Assembly (NCBI RefSeq): GCF_028550395.1
Contig: NZ_JAQQKW010000004.1
Coordinates: 62,001-126,000, forward strand
Direction of reading: 5' to 3'
DNA: 64,000 bases
From: Asticcacaulis currens
GTDB lineage: Bacteria; Pseudomonadota; Alphaproteobacteria; Caulobacterales; Caulobacteraceae
Position 1 is the stretch's first letter, and every line of letters starts with the position of its first letter. The position numbers and the translations under genes were made by a program. The notes under the pieces were generated by a model, which saw only the letters and a list, made by a program, of their open reading frames with translations, ran no database searches and was not told the DNA's origin. Shown here one piece after another: positions 44,630 through 52,449 of this stretch.

Positions 44630-46813
44630 CTATGCCTCGGCCATTTCCTTCATAGCCACCGGCAGATCGAAAGTGCAGCCCGAATTCAGGTCGAAGATCC
44701 TATCGGCGCTTCGGATCGTCTCAGGACGATGGGCAATGACTACCCGCGTTATCTTTAACCGCCGTAAGCTCTCGTTAACCCTAACCTCGTTCTGCACATC
44801 CAAGTGCGATGTCGCTTCATCGAGAAACAGGATTTTCGGCTTTCGGTATAAGGCGCGCGCAATTAGCAAACGTTGTTTCTGACCACCGGATAGGGACCCT
44901 CCCATATCGCCCACAAAGGTTTCCGCCTTCATCGGCATGGCCATGACTTCATCCTTTAGGCAAGCGGCTTCCAAAGCCTCCCAAACTCTGTCCATGTCGA
45001 TCAGGTCATCAAAGAAGGCGACATTTTCGGCGATGGACCCTGAGAGCAATTCGTCGTCCTGCATGACAACCGAAATCGCGCGACGAACGGGCTTCGGACC
45101 CCAGGCCTGCAGGGAGCGGCCATCTATGCGTATCTCTCCTGTGGTTGGTTGATACAGTCCCGTCATCACCTTTAGTAAACTCGACTTGCCTGCACCCGAG
45201 GGGCCGACGATGGCTATCATCTCGCCGGCCTTAATCGACAGGTTAAGTCCCTTGAAAACAAAAGACTCGAACGGCGCATAACGAAAGCCGATGTTTGCAA
45301 GTTCGATATCGCCCTTCAACGGGATTTCACTTGTCTCTACACGGTCAATACCTTCCTCCTTGGGAGTCATTACAATGTCTGCTAGCCTGTGGGAGTACAC
45401 ATCGTTGAGTTTCCATTGAATTGTTTGTTCCACTATTTTGCTGAGTGCGCCTGTGAACTGGCCCCGATAGGACATGAAAGCGTAAAGCAATCCCACAGTC
45501 ATCTGGTTTTCAATTATAGATTTAGCACCTAAAAAGACGACCGAGGTACCCACCAATACATCGAAGGTTTGCTGTAATGCGGAAATAGAGAGGTTGAAAC
45601 GCGCGGAGACCATATTGCGTTTCAGTAGATCTGCATAACTGTTTGACCATTGCCCTTCCTGAACGGCTTCAGCTGACATGGTCTTAATCGTCTGAATTGC
45701 TTTCATCGTCTCGATGCGCTTTCCATTCTCTTTGATGTGCGCCACCAATCCTTCGGAACTTAGACGCAAGGATGTGGGTAGGGTTGCGAGTCGAATTGCA
45801 ATAAAAGTCGCTGCCCCCACGATAACGCAGATCGCGAGAGGCCATGAGAAAATGAACATCATCCCTAGCGTGACTACAGCAAGAACGCCGTCTATGACTG
45901 ATGTGATGAGTGCGCCCGACACTTGATCTCGAATAGGATTGACGGACTCGAAACGTGAGATTGTATCCGCCAGATGTCTACGCTGGAACCAGCCAAGCGG
46001 GAGTCTCACCATGTGTCGGAACAAACGCAGACTCATGTCCCAACTTAATTGAGCGGAGACGTGCTGCATGGCAAAACTACGTATAATCCCGGCGCCAACG
46101 TTGAATAACCCGAAGAGACCAAACCCCAAGGCGAGCGTAACCAAAAGCTGTTTGTCGCCTTTAAGTGCGGCCTGATCTACCGCCAACTGAATATAGAATG
46201 GGGAGGCTACGACATAGGCCTGCAGCATAGCCGACAAAAGCAATATTTGACCTAATCCTCCGAACAAATCGGGTGTTAGGCGAATCCACGATTTAATGCT
46301 TAGCGGGCTTTTCTCACGCCGCTTTTTGAATTGGGGCGACGCCGACAATTCAAGAGCCATTCCTGTAAACTTTTTACTGACTTCGGTAAGGGGAACCTTG
46401 GACTTGCCCTTAGCCGGATCATGAATTTGGACACTCGTATTAGAGACCTTCTCGAGGACTACAAAATGATTGAGGCCCCAATGGAGGATGCTCGGGAGCT
46501 TCAAGTCTCCCAGTTCAGTGATTTCGCATTTGACACCACGCGCATGAATGTCCAGTTCCGCCGCAATCTCGGATATTTGGCGTAAGTTAAGCCCCCGATT
46601 GGAAACCGGAAATCTGCGGCGCAACTCAGCCACGTCATGAAACGCGCCAAGCCGCGCAGACGCGTGGGCGATACAAACGAGTCCACATTCTGCGGCTTCA
46701 GTTTGAAGAAACTGAACCATGGCCGTGCCTTTTTGTCGTCCGCACCAAATAGCCAGTGCTCGGAAGTATCGCGCCAGCACCCATCGGGATATATCTCCAT
46801 ACTTAAAGCGCAA
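44630..46813 (-). CDS. C39-peptidase ABC transporter (PCAT) for double-glycine peptides
   Basis: 727 residues from TTG 46813 (GTG 46780 and ATG 46720 are alternatives; the longer form fits PCAT N-termini). C39 peptidase: LQTEAAECGLVC with catalytic Cys43 and oxyanion Gln37, His116 in LNHFVVL and Asp132 in IHDPAKG. A six-helix membrane domain follows (about 165-440), then the nucleotide-binding domain: GPSGAGKSS (Walker A), LSGGQKQRLLIARAL (signature), ILFLDEATSHLD (Walker B). It cleaves the leader after Gly-Gly while exporting the product. It is 17 bases behind the HlyD gene, same strand. The substrate gene lies 620 bases downstream. Confidence 0.93.
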   Translation of the reverse strand: MRFKYGDISRWVLARYFRALAIWCGRQKGTAMVQFLQTEAAECGLVCIAHASARLGAFHDVAELRRRFPVSNRGLNLRQISEIAAELDIHARGVKCEITELGDLKLPSILHWGLNHFVVLEKVSNTSVQIHDPAKGKSKVPLTEVSKKFTGMALELSASPQFKKRREKSPLSIKSWIRLTPDLFGGLGQILLLSAMLQAYVVASPFYIQLAVDQAALKGDKQLLVTLALGFGLFGLFNVGAGIIRSFAMQHVSAQLSWDMSLRLFRHMVRLPLGWFQRRHLADTISRFESVNPIRDQVSGALITSVIDGVLAVVTLGMMFIFSWPLAICVIVGAATFIAIRLATLPTSLRLSSEGLVAHIKENGKRIETMKAIQTIKTMSAEAVQEGQWSNSYADLLKRNMVSARFNLSISALQQTFDVLVGTSVVFLGAKSIIENQMTVGLLYAFMSYRGQFTGALSKIVEQTIQWKLNDVYSHRLADIVMTPKEEGIDRVETSEIPLKGDIELANIGFRYAPFESFVFKGLNLSIKAGEMIAIVGPSGAGKSSLLKVMTGLYQPTTGEIRIDGRSLQAWGPKPVRRAISVVMQDDELLSGSIAENVAFFDDLIDMDRVWEALEAACLKDEVMAMPMKAETFVGDMGGSLSGGQKQRLLIARALYRKPKILFLDEATSHLDVQNEVRVNESLRRLKITRVVIAHRPETIRSADRIFDLNSGCTFDLPVAMKEMAEA

Positions 46814-46830
46814 TCGTTAGTGTTATGACT

Positions 46831-48087
46831 TTATTTGTCGCTATTCCGTTTCCTCATGGCGATGAGAGGGTCTAAGAGCCAGTCCATCAATGAACGCTCA
46901 TCCAGGATCAGATCCGCTGTTAGACGCATTCCAGGCACAAGTGGCCAGGACCGCCCATATGCGGTCAGATTATTTCTGTCTAAGGCAACGACGACCTTGT
47001 ACATCTGCTCACTTGTCTCAATCGGCAGTGGCAATTCATTTGGCATAACGGGAGCCGAGGACACTTCCATCACCCGACCCCCACCGACTCCGAATGTCTG
47101 ATATGGAAACGCGTCGAACATCAGACGCACTTTCGCCCCCTGTTTTATAAAGCCGATAGCGCGGGAAGGTGCCCATAAATGAACTACCTGCGTCGAACCG
47201 CTTTCATCCGGAACAATCAGTGCCAACATTTGATTGGGGGCAATGACCTCGCCTGCGCGCGCTTGAAGGCTAGCAATACGTCCCGACCGTGAAGCCACTA
47301 TGACCCCCCCTTGTGTCGAACGATCGTTGAACTGCTTCTCTTTCATCCGGGCGCGGTCTAGCGCCAATTCTGCACTGGATGCGGCAATTTGAGCCGTCAT
47401 GGCGTTTGCTTGGCGGCTGACCTGTTGAATTTGGCTCTGAGCTTGGCGAATAGACTGCGTGATCTGGGCGAGGTTTTGCTTGGCCTGAAGCAATGCGTCT
47501 TCACGCTGTCGCAATTGGACGGCAGACATGAATTTTTTCTCGTATAGCTCGCGCGAGGAAACTACCGTGTTTTCCAAGAGGGTGACGCGTTCAGCCTGGA
47601 TAGCTTCCTGCTTTTGATAGAGAGAAACATCCGCCATCAGACCGTCCACCCGAGCGTCAAGAGCGGCTTTCTCGAATTCTAACTGCGCTTTGCGCAATTG
47701 CCCCTGGTGCTCTGTAGACTGGATTTGGGTCTGGGTGGATTCATTGATACGTCCCGCTAGTGTTTCACCAGTCTCGAGTGTCAAGTCATACGAAACGGCG
47801 AATAGGGGCTGACCCTTCTTTACAACCTCACCGCTACTAATTAAAACCTCTTTGATAGCACCAGCGCGCAAAGGCGCCACTTTCGTTACTCCTTCTGCGG
47901 GGAATACAGCGCCCAGAACAGTTTCCTTTTTCGTATAGCGCGCCGAACACACAAACACGACAGCTGACGCGAAAGCGGCCGCCATGAAAGTTAATACAAT
48001 CCAGTATTTTACGCTGGAGTTTTGAAATGGTGTCCCAACGCGTTGCCGAGCAAATTCAACCGCTTCCGAACGAAAGAACTCGCTCAT
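46831..48087 (-). CDS. HlyD-family secretion adaptor
   Basis: 418 residues from ATG 48087, preceded by GGGGGAG. One membrane anchor (about residues 27-47, WIVLTFMAAAFASAVVFVC type), then barrel-sandwich hybrid halves (VAPLRAGAIKEVLISSGEVVKKGQPLF; RSGRIASLQARAGEVIAPNQMLALIV) around a long coiled coil (about 100-260). It joins the PCAT transporter to an outer-membrane channel, as in colicin V export. No TolC-like gene is in view; a housekeeping TolC may serve. It begins the operon HlyD-PCAT. A possible promoter (TTGACG on the minus strand at 48125-48130) lies just upstream. Confidence 0.93.
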   Translation of the reverse strand: MSEFFRSEAVEFARQRVGTPFQNSSVKYWIVLTFMAAAFASAVVFVCSARYTKKETVLGAVFPAEGVTKVAPLRAGAIKEVLISSGEVVKKGQPLFAVSYDLTLETGETLAGRINESTQTQIQSTEHQGQLRKAQLEFEKAALDARVDGLMADVSLYQKQEAIQAERVTLLENTVVSSRELYEKKFMSAVQLRQREDALLQAKQNLAQITQSIRQAQSQIQQVSRQANAMTAQIAASSAELALDRARMKEKQFNDRSTQGGVIVASRSGRIASLQARAGEVIAPNQMLALIVPDESGSTQVVHLWAPSRAIGFIKQGAKVRLMFDAFPYQTFGVGGGRVMEVSSAPVMPNELPLPIETSEQMYKVVVALDRNNLTAYGRSWPLVPGMRLTADLILDERSLMDWLLDPLIAMRKRNSDK

Positions 48088-48290
48088 TATCTCCCCCATG
48101 CACTACCCTAAACACATTAATGCTCGTCAAGGCGCTGGCGGCCATACCTTGGACTGGGTATTGTCAGTCGCCTTTGTCGGCCGGGTGTCCAGTCTGTACA
48201 TCAACGTAAAGGAGGGTCCGAAATTTGCCCACAACGTGTCGCAAAAGGAATAGGGACACGCGGGACGTGAGCCTTCGTTCTTGCTCTTAG

Positions 48291-48846
48291 CTAGACCCGG
48301 GAAGGATCACCGAAGAATTCGACGGGCGTCAATGTGAACGGCCCGATCTGCGGGGGGGGGGCGGCCTTTGAAGAATCCGCCCTTGACAGCAGGATAGCAT
48401 CTTGAGGTCCGAGGCCGCCACCCTCGTCGTGGTAAGAGCCATCCCAGGGTTCGGGCTTAAACAAATACTGAAAAGGCCAGACCCGGGTTCGGGCGCGACC
48501 GCACATCGGGCACCAGTTTCGGCCGGGCCCTTCGGCAAAAGGATTGCGCGAAGGTGCAAGGGTGTATTCGCATCGCGGACACCGTGCCCCCATCACAACC
48601 GACATACACGCCCATCCGATGGCGTTTAAGACCGCTATGGAGACTGCGCTCGGGTCACCCACCCACATGCCGTAAATGGCGCTGGCAGCGAGGACGACTC
48701 CTAGCAGGCGCCAGGATTGAAAGCAGATGGCCGCAACAATGCCCAGCAATGTGCCCCCTAATTGCCAAGGCTCGTTGTAACTAAAAACCGGTGAGGCGCT
48801 CAAGAAAAAGCCAACGACGAAAAAAGGGTGCCAACCAATAAGACAT
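48291..48846 (-). CDS. Membrane protein with zinc ribbon and PEPWDG tail (copy 2), possible frameshift
   Basis: In-frame translation from TTG 48803 gives 170 residues with membrane segments (LLGIVAAICF, LGVVLAASAIYGMWV, ACMSVVMGA), a CPRC...CPMC zinc ribbon and the tail VWPFQYLFKPEPWDGSYHD, as in the 38459 protein; a 50-residue extension follows. A strong ribosome site (GAGGTGAG) and ATG 48846 lie upstream in another frame, reading MSYWLAPFF and then crossing a run of six A/T bases at 48820-48825. One base fewer there would join MSYWLAPFF to VVGFFLSASPV in frame. So the true gene may carry a homopolymer indel, or use slippage. A run of ten G at 48352-48361 lies inside the coding region. Confidence 0.65.
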
Positions 48847-48968
48847 ATCTCACCTCGTTATCCGTGCGAGCGTGAGACGCCGGTCGTTGAAGGCGCAGAA
48901 CGCGGGCACAGTCGCACCCTCGCAGGTCAGACGAGGTGATAGGGTCGAATAACTTGACGGAGCGTCCC

Positions 48969-49253
48969 ATGTCCCACTCATTGAACCCAACTCAGGTGCG
49001 TAACTATTGTGATTTAAGGCTCGCACCGCTCCTCCCCACCGGCAGCTTCAACCTACTCACGCAGGCCCTTTTGAGTTTGCGCAATATAAACATACCGCTC
49101 CCCTACAGGAAAGGCCGCATAGCTTTCTCCGAGCTGAGCCTTCGGTCCGGCATTGCTGTTGAAAATCTCCGCCCATTGAACAAGGCTTTGGTCCCCATAC
49201 TGGCCGCCATGGCGCGCCAACGAATGAAGCCGGTTGCCATCCGCGTACCGTGA
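48969..49253 (+). CDS. N-terminal part of a large tyrosine-recombinase-like gene
   Basis: 94 residues from ATG 48969 (GGAG six bases upstream): YCDLRLAPLLPTGSFNLLTQALLSL, then RIAFSELSLRSGIAVENLRPLNKALVPILAAM. It stops at TGA 49251-49253. The same reading frame is open from 49254 to 51041 without another stop, so this and the next piece look like one gene interrupted by a single in-frame TGA. I do not recognise the domain, but the HTH-like SGIAVENLRPL suggests a DNA-binding N-terminus. Confidence 0.6.
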   Translation: MSHSLNPTQVRNYCDLRLAPLLPTGSFNLLTQALLSLRNINIPLPYRKGRIAFSELSLRSGIAVENLRPLNKALVPILAAMARQRMKPVAIRVP

Positions 49254-51041
49254 CCGGTTCGATCGCCAAAATCGACGACGGTCCGTCCGCCTGAACATGA
49301 CGTACCGCCGCTTCCGCCACGGTTCGATCAGGCGCTCTCGCGTCTTCTGGCCGATCACGGGGACAGCGCGTGGCGGGTTTCGTCTGCCTTGCGCGAGCAA
49401 GGGCTCACGCTTCACCGGAAAACCTTACGCGATTGGGCCGAAGGAACCACGCGTCCAAAAGGGCAAGCGCACTGGCCGCACCTGCGGGCCATCGCCGTGC
49501 GATACGGCTATCCCGCAGATGTCCTCGTCGAACGCCTTTCGTCCCAGAGCCGGTTGGAGACCGGTTCACTCGGTTCAGTCTCTCGCCATCTGAGAGGTGA
49601 GTTGGCCTGGCATCTGCCCGGCGATTTTAGCCTACGCCCAGCCGCGGAGCAGGCACAGATCCTAGAATGGGTGCATAGCACTTTCGGTACCGGCGGCACC
49701 GCCTATCGTCGATACGTCACGAAACGTTCTGAGACGCCCTATGCCTTGCGGCCGGACGGCGGCTCTCTTGATATGCCGACCTCCCTTCAGGCGGAGATAG
49801 AGGCGCTTATCGCCTTCAAAACAGCGGCCTTTGTGCCGATCGGCTTCCAGCGCTCCGGCGTGTGGAATGCCGAGACGGCCCAACAGAAACGGACACAGCT
49901 TGCGCAGATGTTTGGGGTGCTAAAGGCGGTCGGTATTAAGCCCCACGCCCTAACCCTCGGCCTTTTGGTTTTGCCAAAGGTCTGGGACCAGTGGCTGCGC
50001 TGGCGTGAAGAGACGCGCGGATTTTATGTGGCGGGTGAAGCCGACGCCCTCCGTTTCGCCCTGTCGTTGGTAAGGCCCGGCACCGGCTGGCTTCGACAGT
50101 CTCCTGATCTTGCTCAGCGCCTGCGCGTCGTCAAAGGTCTGGTCAGCCGGCAAGATATCGCCGAGATACGAGCAGACTGGACCGCGGCCTGTGACCGTTT
50201 CCTGACTTACACGCAGGGGCGCACTACCGACATCCGGCGCGTTACCCGCATCCATCGAGACCCTTTCGAGCCGATTCTCAGCGTTCTCGAGGCACCGAGC
50301 CCCGTCGGTGAATACCGCAAAATCTGTGATGAGATTGAACGCCGTATCCCGGACTGGAGGGTTTATCCGGTCGAGGCTGCCGAAGCCGTCCGGGCGCTGC
50401 TGATGCTGCGCTTAGGTCTTCACCTTGGACTTCGCCAACGGAACCTCCGCGAACTGCGTCTGTGCCCCAAAGGGAAACTGCCCTCATCCGAGCGGAAGCT
50501 GGAGGCGTTACGTTGCGGCGAGATGCGCTGGAGCGGTGATGTGTGGGAGGTGCTGATCCCTGCGGTGGCATTTAAGAATTCAAACTCATCTTTTTTTGCC
50601 GGTCGGCCTTATCGGGTTACCCTCCCGGACATTGGTGGCCTTTATTCCCTGATCGCTGAGTGGGTCCGCCGCCATAGGCCTATTCTGGTAGGGCGAGCGG
50701 CAGATCCTAACACCGTCTTTGTGGCCACCGCTTGCGGTCCTCGAAGCGATCTGACGCTGAGTAAAACGGCCTTCTACGACCTCTGGCGACAGGCGATCGC
50801 CCGTTATGGCGTTTATAATCCCTATACGCAGAGGGGCGCGCTTAAAGACCTGCTGCCCCATGGGCCCCATGCGGTTCGAGATGTTCTTGCCACGCATGTA
50901 CTCAAGGCCACCGGTTCTTACGAGCACGCCGCCTATGCCATCCAGGACACCGCCGAAACGGTTGCCCGGCATTACGGACGGTTTGTACCGCAGGATAAGT
51001 CCTCACTGGCGGCCCAGATTATCAACCAAGTCTGGAGTTGA
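49254..51041 (+). CDS. Tyrosine-recombinase-like protein, main part
   Basis: The frame is coding-like from 49254 (PPEHDVPPLPPRFDQALSRLLADHG precedes any usual start; TTG 49389 is the first likely one, giving 550 residues). The C-terminus has a tyrosine-recombinase pattern: LGLHLGLRQRNLRELRL (box I Arg), FKNSNSSFF near the Lys loop, PHAVRDVLATHVLK (His-x-x-Arg) and the nucleophile Tyr in ARHYGRF. The second His/Trp position appears changed (YAIQDTAETVA). It is larger than phage integrases (350-400). The absence of a start suggests that the TGA at 49251 truncates a protein of about 690 residues. Confidence 0.7.
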   Translation, partial: PVRSPKSTTVRPPEHDVPPLPPRFDQALSRLLADHGDSAWRVSSALREQGLTLHRKTLRDWAEGTTRPKGQAHWPHLRAIAVRYGYPADVLVERLSSQSRLETGSLGSVSRHLRGELAWHLPGDFSLRPAAEQAQILEWVHSTFGTGGTAYRRYVTKRSETPYALRPDGGSLDMPTSLQAEIEALIAFKTAAFVPIGFQRSGVWNAETAQQKRTQLAQMFGVLKAVGIKPHALTLGLLVLPKVWDQWLRWREETRGFYVAGEADALRFALSLVRPGTGWLRQSPDLAQRLRVVKGLVSRQDIAEIRADWTAACDRFLTYTQGRTTDIRRVTRIHRDPFEPILSVLEAPSPVGEYRKICDEIERRIPDWRVYPVEAAEAVRALLMLRLGLHLGLRQRNLRELRLCPKGKLPSSERKLEALRCGEMRWSGDVWEVLIPAVAFKNSNSSFFAGRPYRVTLPDIGGLYSLIAEWVRRHRPILVGRAADPNTVFVATACGPRSDLTLSKTAFYDLWRQAIARYGVYNPYTQRGALKDLLPHGPHAVRDVLATHVLKATGSYEHAAYAIQDTAETVARHYGRFVPQDKSSLAAQIINQVWS

Positions 51042-51154
51042 GCGGATTCGGGCTTTGACGGCGCCGGGCGGAGACGATAGCTTAGTCTCGTGGTCACGGC
51101 CCTCCATAAACTCACACGCGGAATTCTCCGCGCGCTGACCTATGGAGAAAATGC

Positions 51155-51331
51155 ATGAATGGCCCCAAGAATATCCTGAAAACCAATCCCGCCCGGATCT
51201 TACGGCGCCGACCGCCTATTGAGATTTCGTTAGAAGACCTGGCAATGCCGTGGGCCGAGTTTTACGCGCTTCCAGAAGAATCGGACGCAGACGAGTCCGA
51301 AATGAAGGGGCCTGATGCCTCGTCGGCATGA
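51155..51331 (+). CDS. Small acidic-tailed protein of unknown function
   Basis: 58 residues from ATG 51155 with GGAG upstream: NPARILRRRPPIEISLEDL followed by a Trp/Glu-rich and acidic half (FYALPEESDADESE). It lies 113 bases after the recombinase and could be its accessory. Too short for family assignment. Confidence 0.45.
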   Translation: MNGPKNILKTNPARILRRRPPIEISLEDLAMPWAEFYALPEESDADESEMKGPDASSA

Positions 51332-51380
51332 CGAAACGCCTAACGTCCCCCTTACCCACAACCCTTCCGGACCATCCGGG

Positions 51381-51432
51381 AGCACGTGCAGCACATGCAG
51401 CACGGATTCAGCACATTGAGCACATGCAGCAC
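51381..51432 (+). repeat. Six AGCAC repeats (iteron-like array)
   Basis: AGCAC starts at 51381, 51390, 51399, 51410, 51419 and 51428, with spacings of 9, 9, 11, 9 and 9 bases, consensus AGCACATGC. It sits in the 400-base gap between the small acidic gene and the 216-residue gene, in front of the putative defence module. Regular 9-bp spacing suggests a repeated protein-binding site (repressor array, recombinase arm sites or plasmid-type iterons). The rest of the 51332-51730 gap holds nothing else I can assign. Confidence 0.6.
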
Positions 51433-51730
51433 AGCATGCGCCCAAACAATAGGTTGAATTAACTCGCAAATTCACGATTCTCTTGCAACAGACATTGCAG
51501 GTGAGAGTCGGAGATGCCATCTGATATTACAAATAAAATAGTGGAGTTTGACGTAGCTGCAAACTTCGCCGTTTTAAGTAAGTGCCTAATGCTTTGATTT
51601 ATAAGCATAAACGGCTCATATTGATTTTCGTGGTCGGCAGACCTTCCTCCTCCACCAGGGACAGGTTGATCACAATTGCGAAACGAGCCGGGGGTCCATA
51701 CCCCGGCTCAACCCAACTGAGGAGAAGAGC

Positions 51731-52381
51731 ATGGCAAGTGTACGAGAAGTCAGCGCAATCACCAAGAAGCAACTGGCGCTCCGCGACCATCTGTGGCCGA
51801 ATGTTGAACCCTGGCTGTGGAACCGCAAGCTCAACAAGGGCTTCACCACCATCCCAAAAACCATGCCTTTGATCTTGAAGATCATGGACGAGATGACTAA
51901 GGGCGCGCCGGTTGGCGCGACGTACTTGGCGCTATGGTGCTCCACTTGGGACAATTCCTTCGTCTCAATCAACAAGCCCGCCGAACTGTCAAACGCCTCG
52001 GGGTTTGGTGGACAACGCGGCGAACACACCTGGGCCGGCAGAATGAAAAAGCTGGAAGAACTGGGCTTTATCGGGATCATGGCGGGAAAATCCGGTCCGA
52101 TGAGCTCGGCCATTATATTCAACCCGCACTTCGTCATCCGCCAGCACTACAAGGCTAAGACACCGGGGCTAACTGAAGCTAGCTACACGTCCTTGATTGA
52201 AGCCGCGCTCGATCTGGGCGCCAAGGATATGCTCGAAGCTGAAACGCCGCTGCCGGCCAAGTCGCCCCAAGAGCTACGGGATGAGCCGACCTCCAATCCA
52301 GTTACTGACAAGAAACCTGAACCGGGCTCATCGGCGCCGGCGACACCCCCTTTATTCAAAGTGAACAAAACGGCCAAGTAG
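51731..52381 (+). CDS. Unknown protein, possibly winged-helix, upstream of TrlF-like gene
   Basis: 216 residues, start ATG behind GAGGAG. The first 140 residues alternate helices and strands (LILKIMDEMTKGAPVGATYLALWC, RMKKLEELGFIGIMAGKSGP), which looks like a winged-helix DNA-binding fold (MarR- or Rep-like). The last 50 are Pro/Ser-rich and disordered. No named family is recognised. With the repeated AGCAC sites 300 bases upstream it could be a regulator of the operon that follows, or a replication-type initiator. It is the first of three plus-strand genes with the PHP-ATPase and the HsdR_N/P-loop gene. Confidence 0.55.
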   Translation: MASVREVSAITKKQLALRDHLWPNVEPWLWNRKLNKGFTTIPKTMPLILKIMDEMTKGAPVGATYLALWCSTWDNSFVSINKPAELSNASGFGGQRGEHTWAGRMKKLEELGFIGIMAGKSGPMSSAIIFNPHFVIRQHYKAKTPGLTEASYTSLIEAALDLGAKDMLEAETPLPAKSPQELRDEPTSNPVTDKKPEPGSSAPATPPLFKVNKTAK

Positions 52382-52449
52382 CATCTACCGGCTCCACAAA
52401 AAAGAGCGTAACAAAAACATACAACTGAGGACGACAGGCTGGGGGCGAT

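Noticed and set aside
41725-48087. Lasso-peptide cluster, because an S9-like hydrolase is present
   Set aside because: No B (protease) or C (asparagine-synthase-like cyclase) genes and no short lasso precursor; a C39 transporter is present instead.
51361-51440. CRISPR array
   Set aside because: The repeat unit is only about 9 bases with no unique spacers of 30 or so bases, and no cas genes are present.
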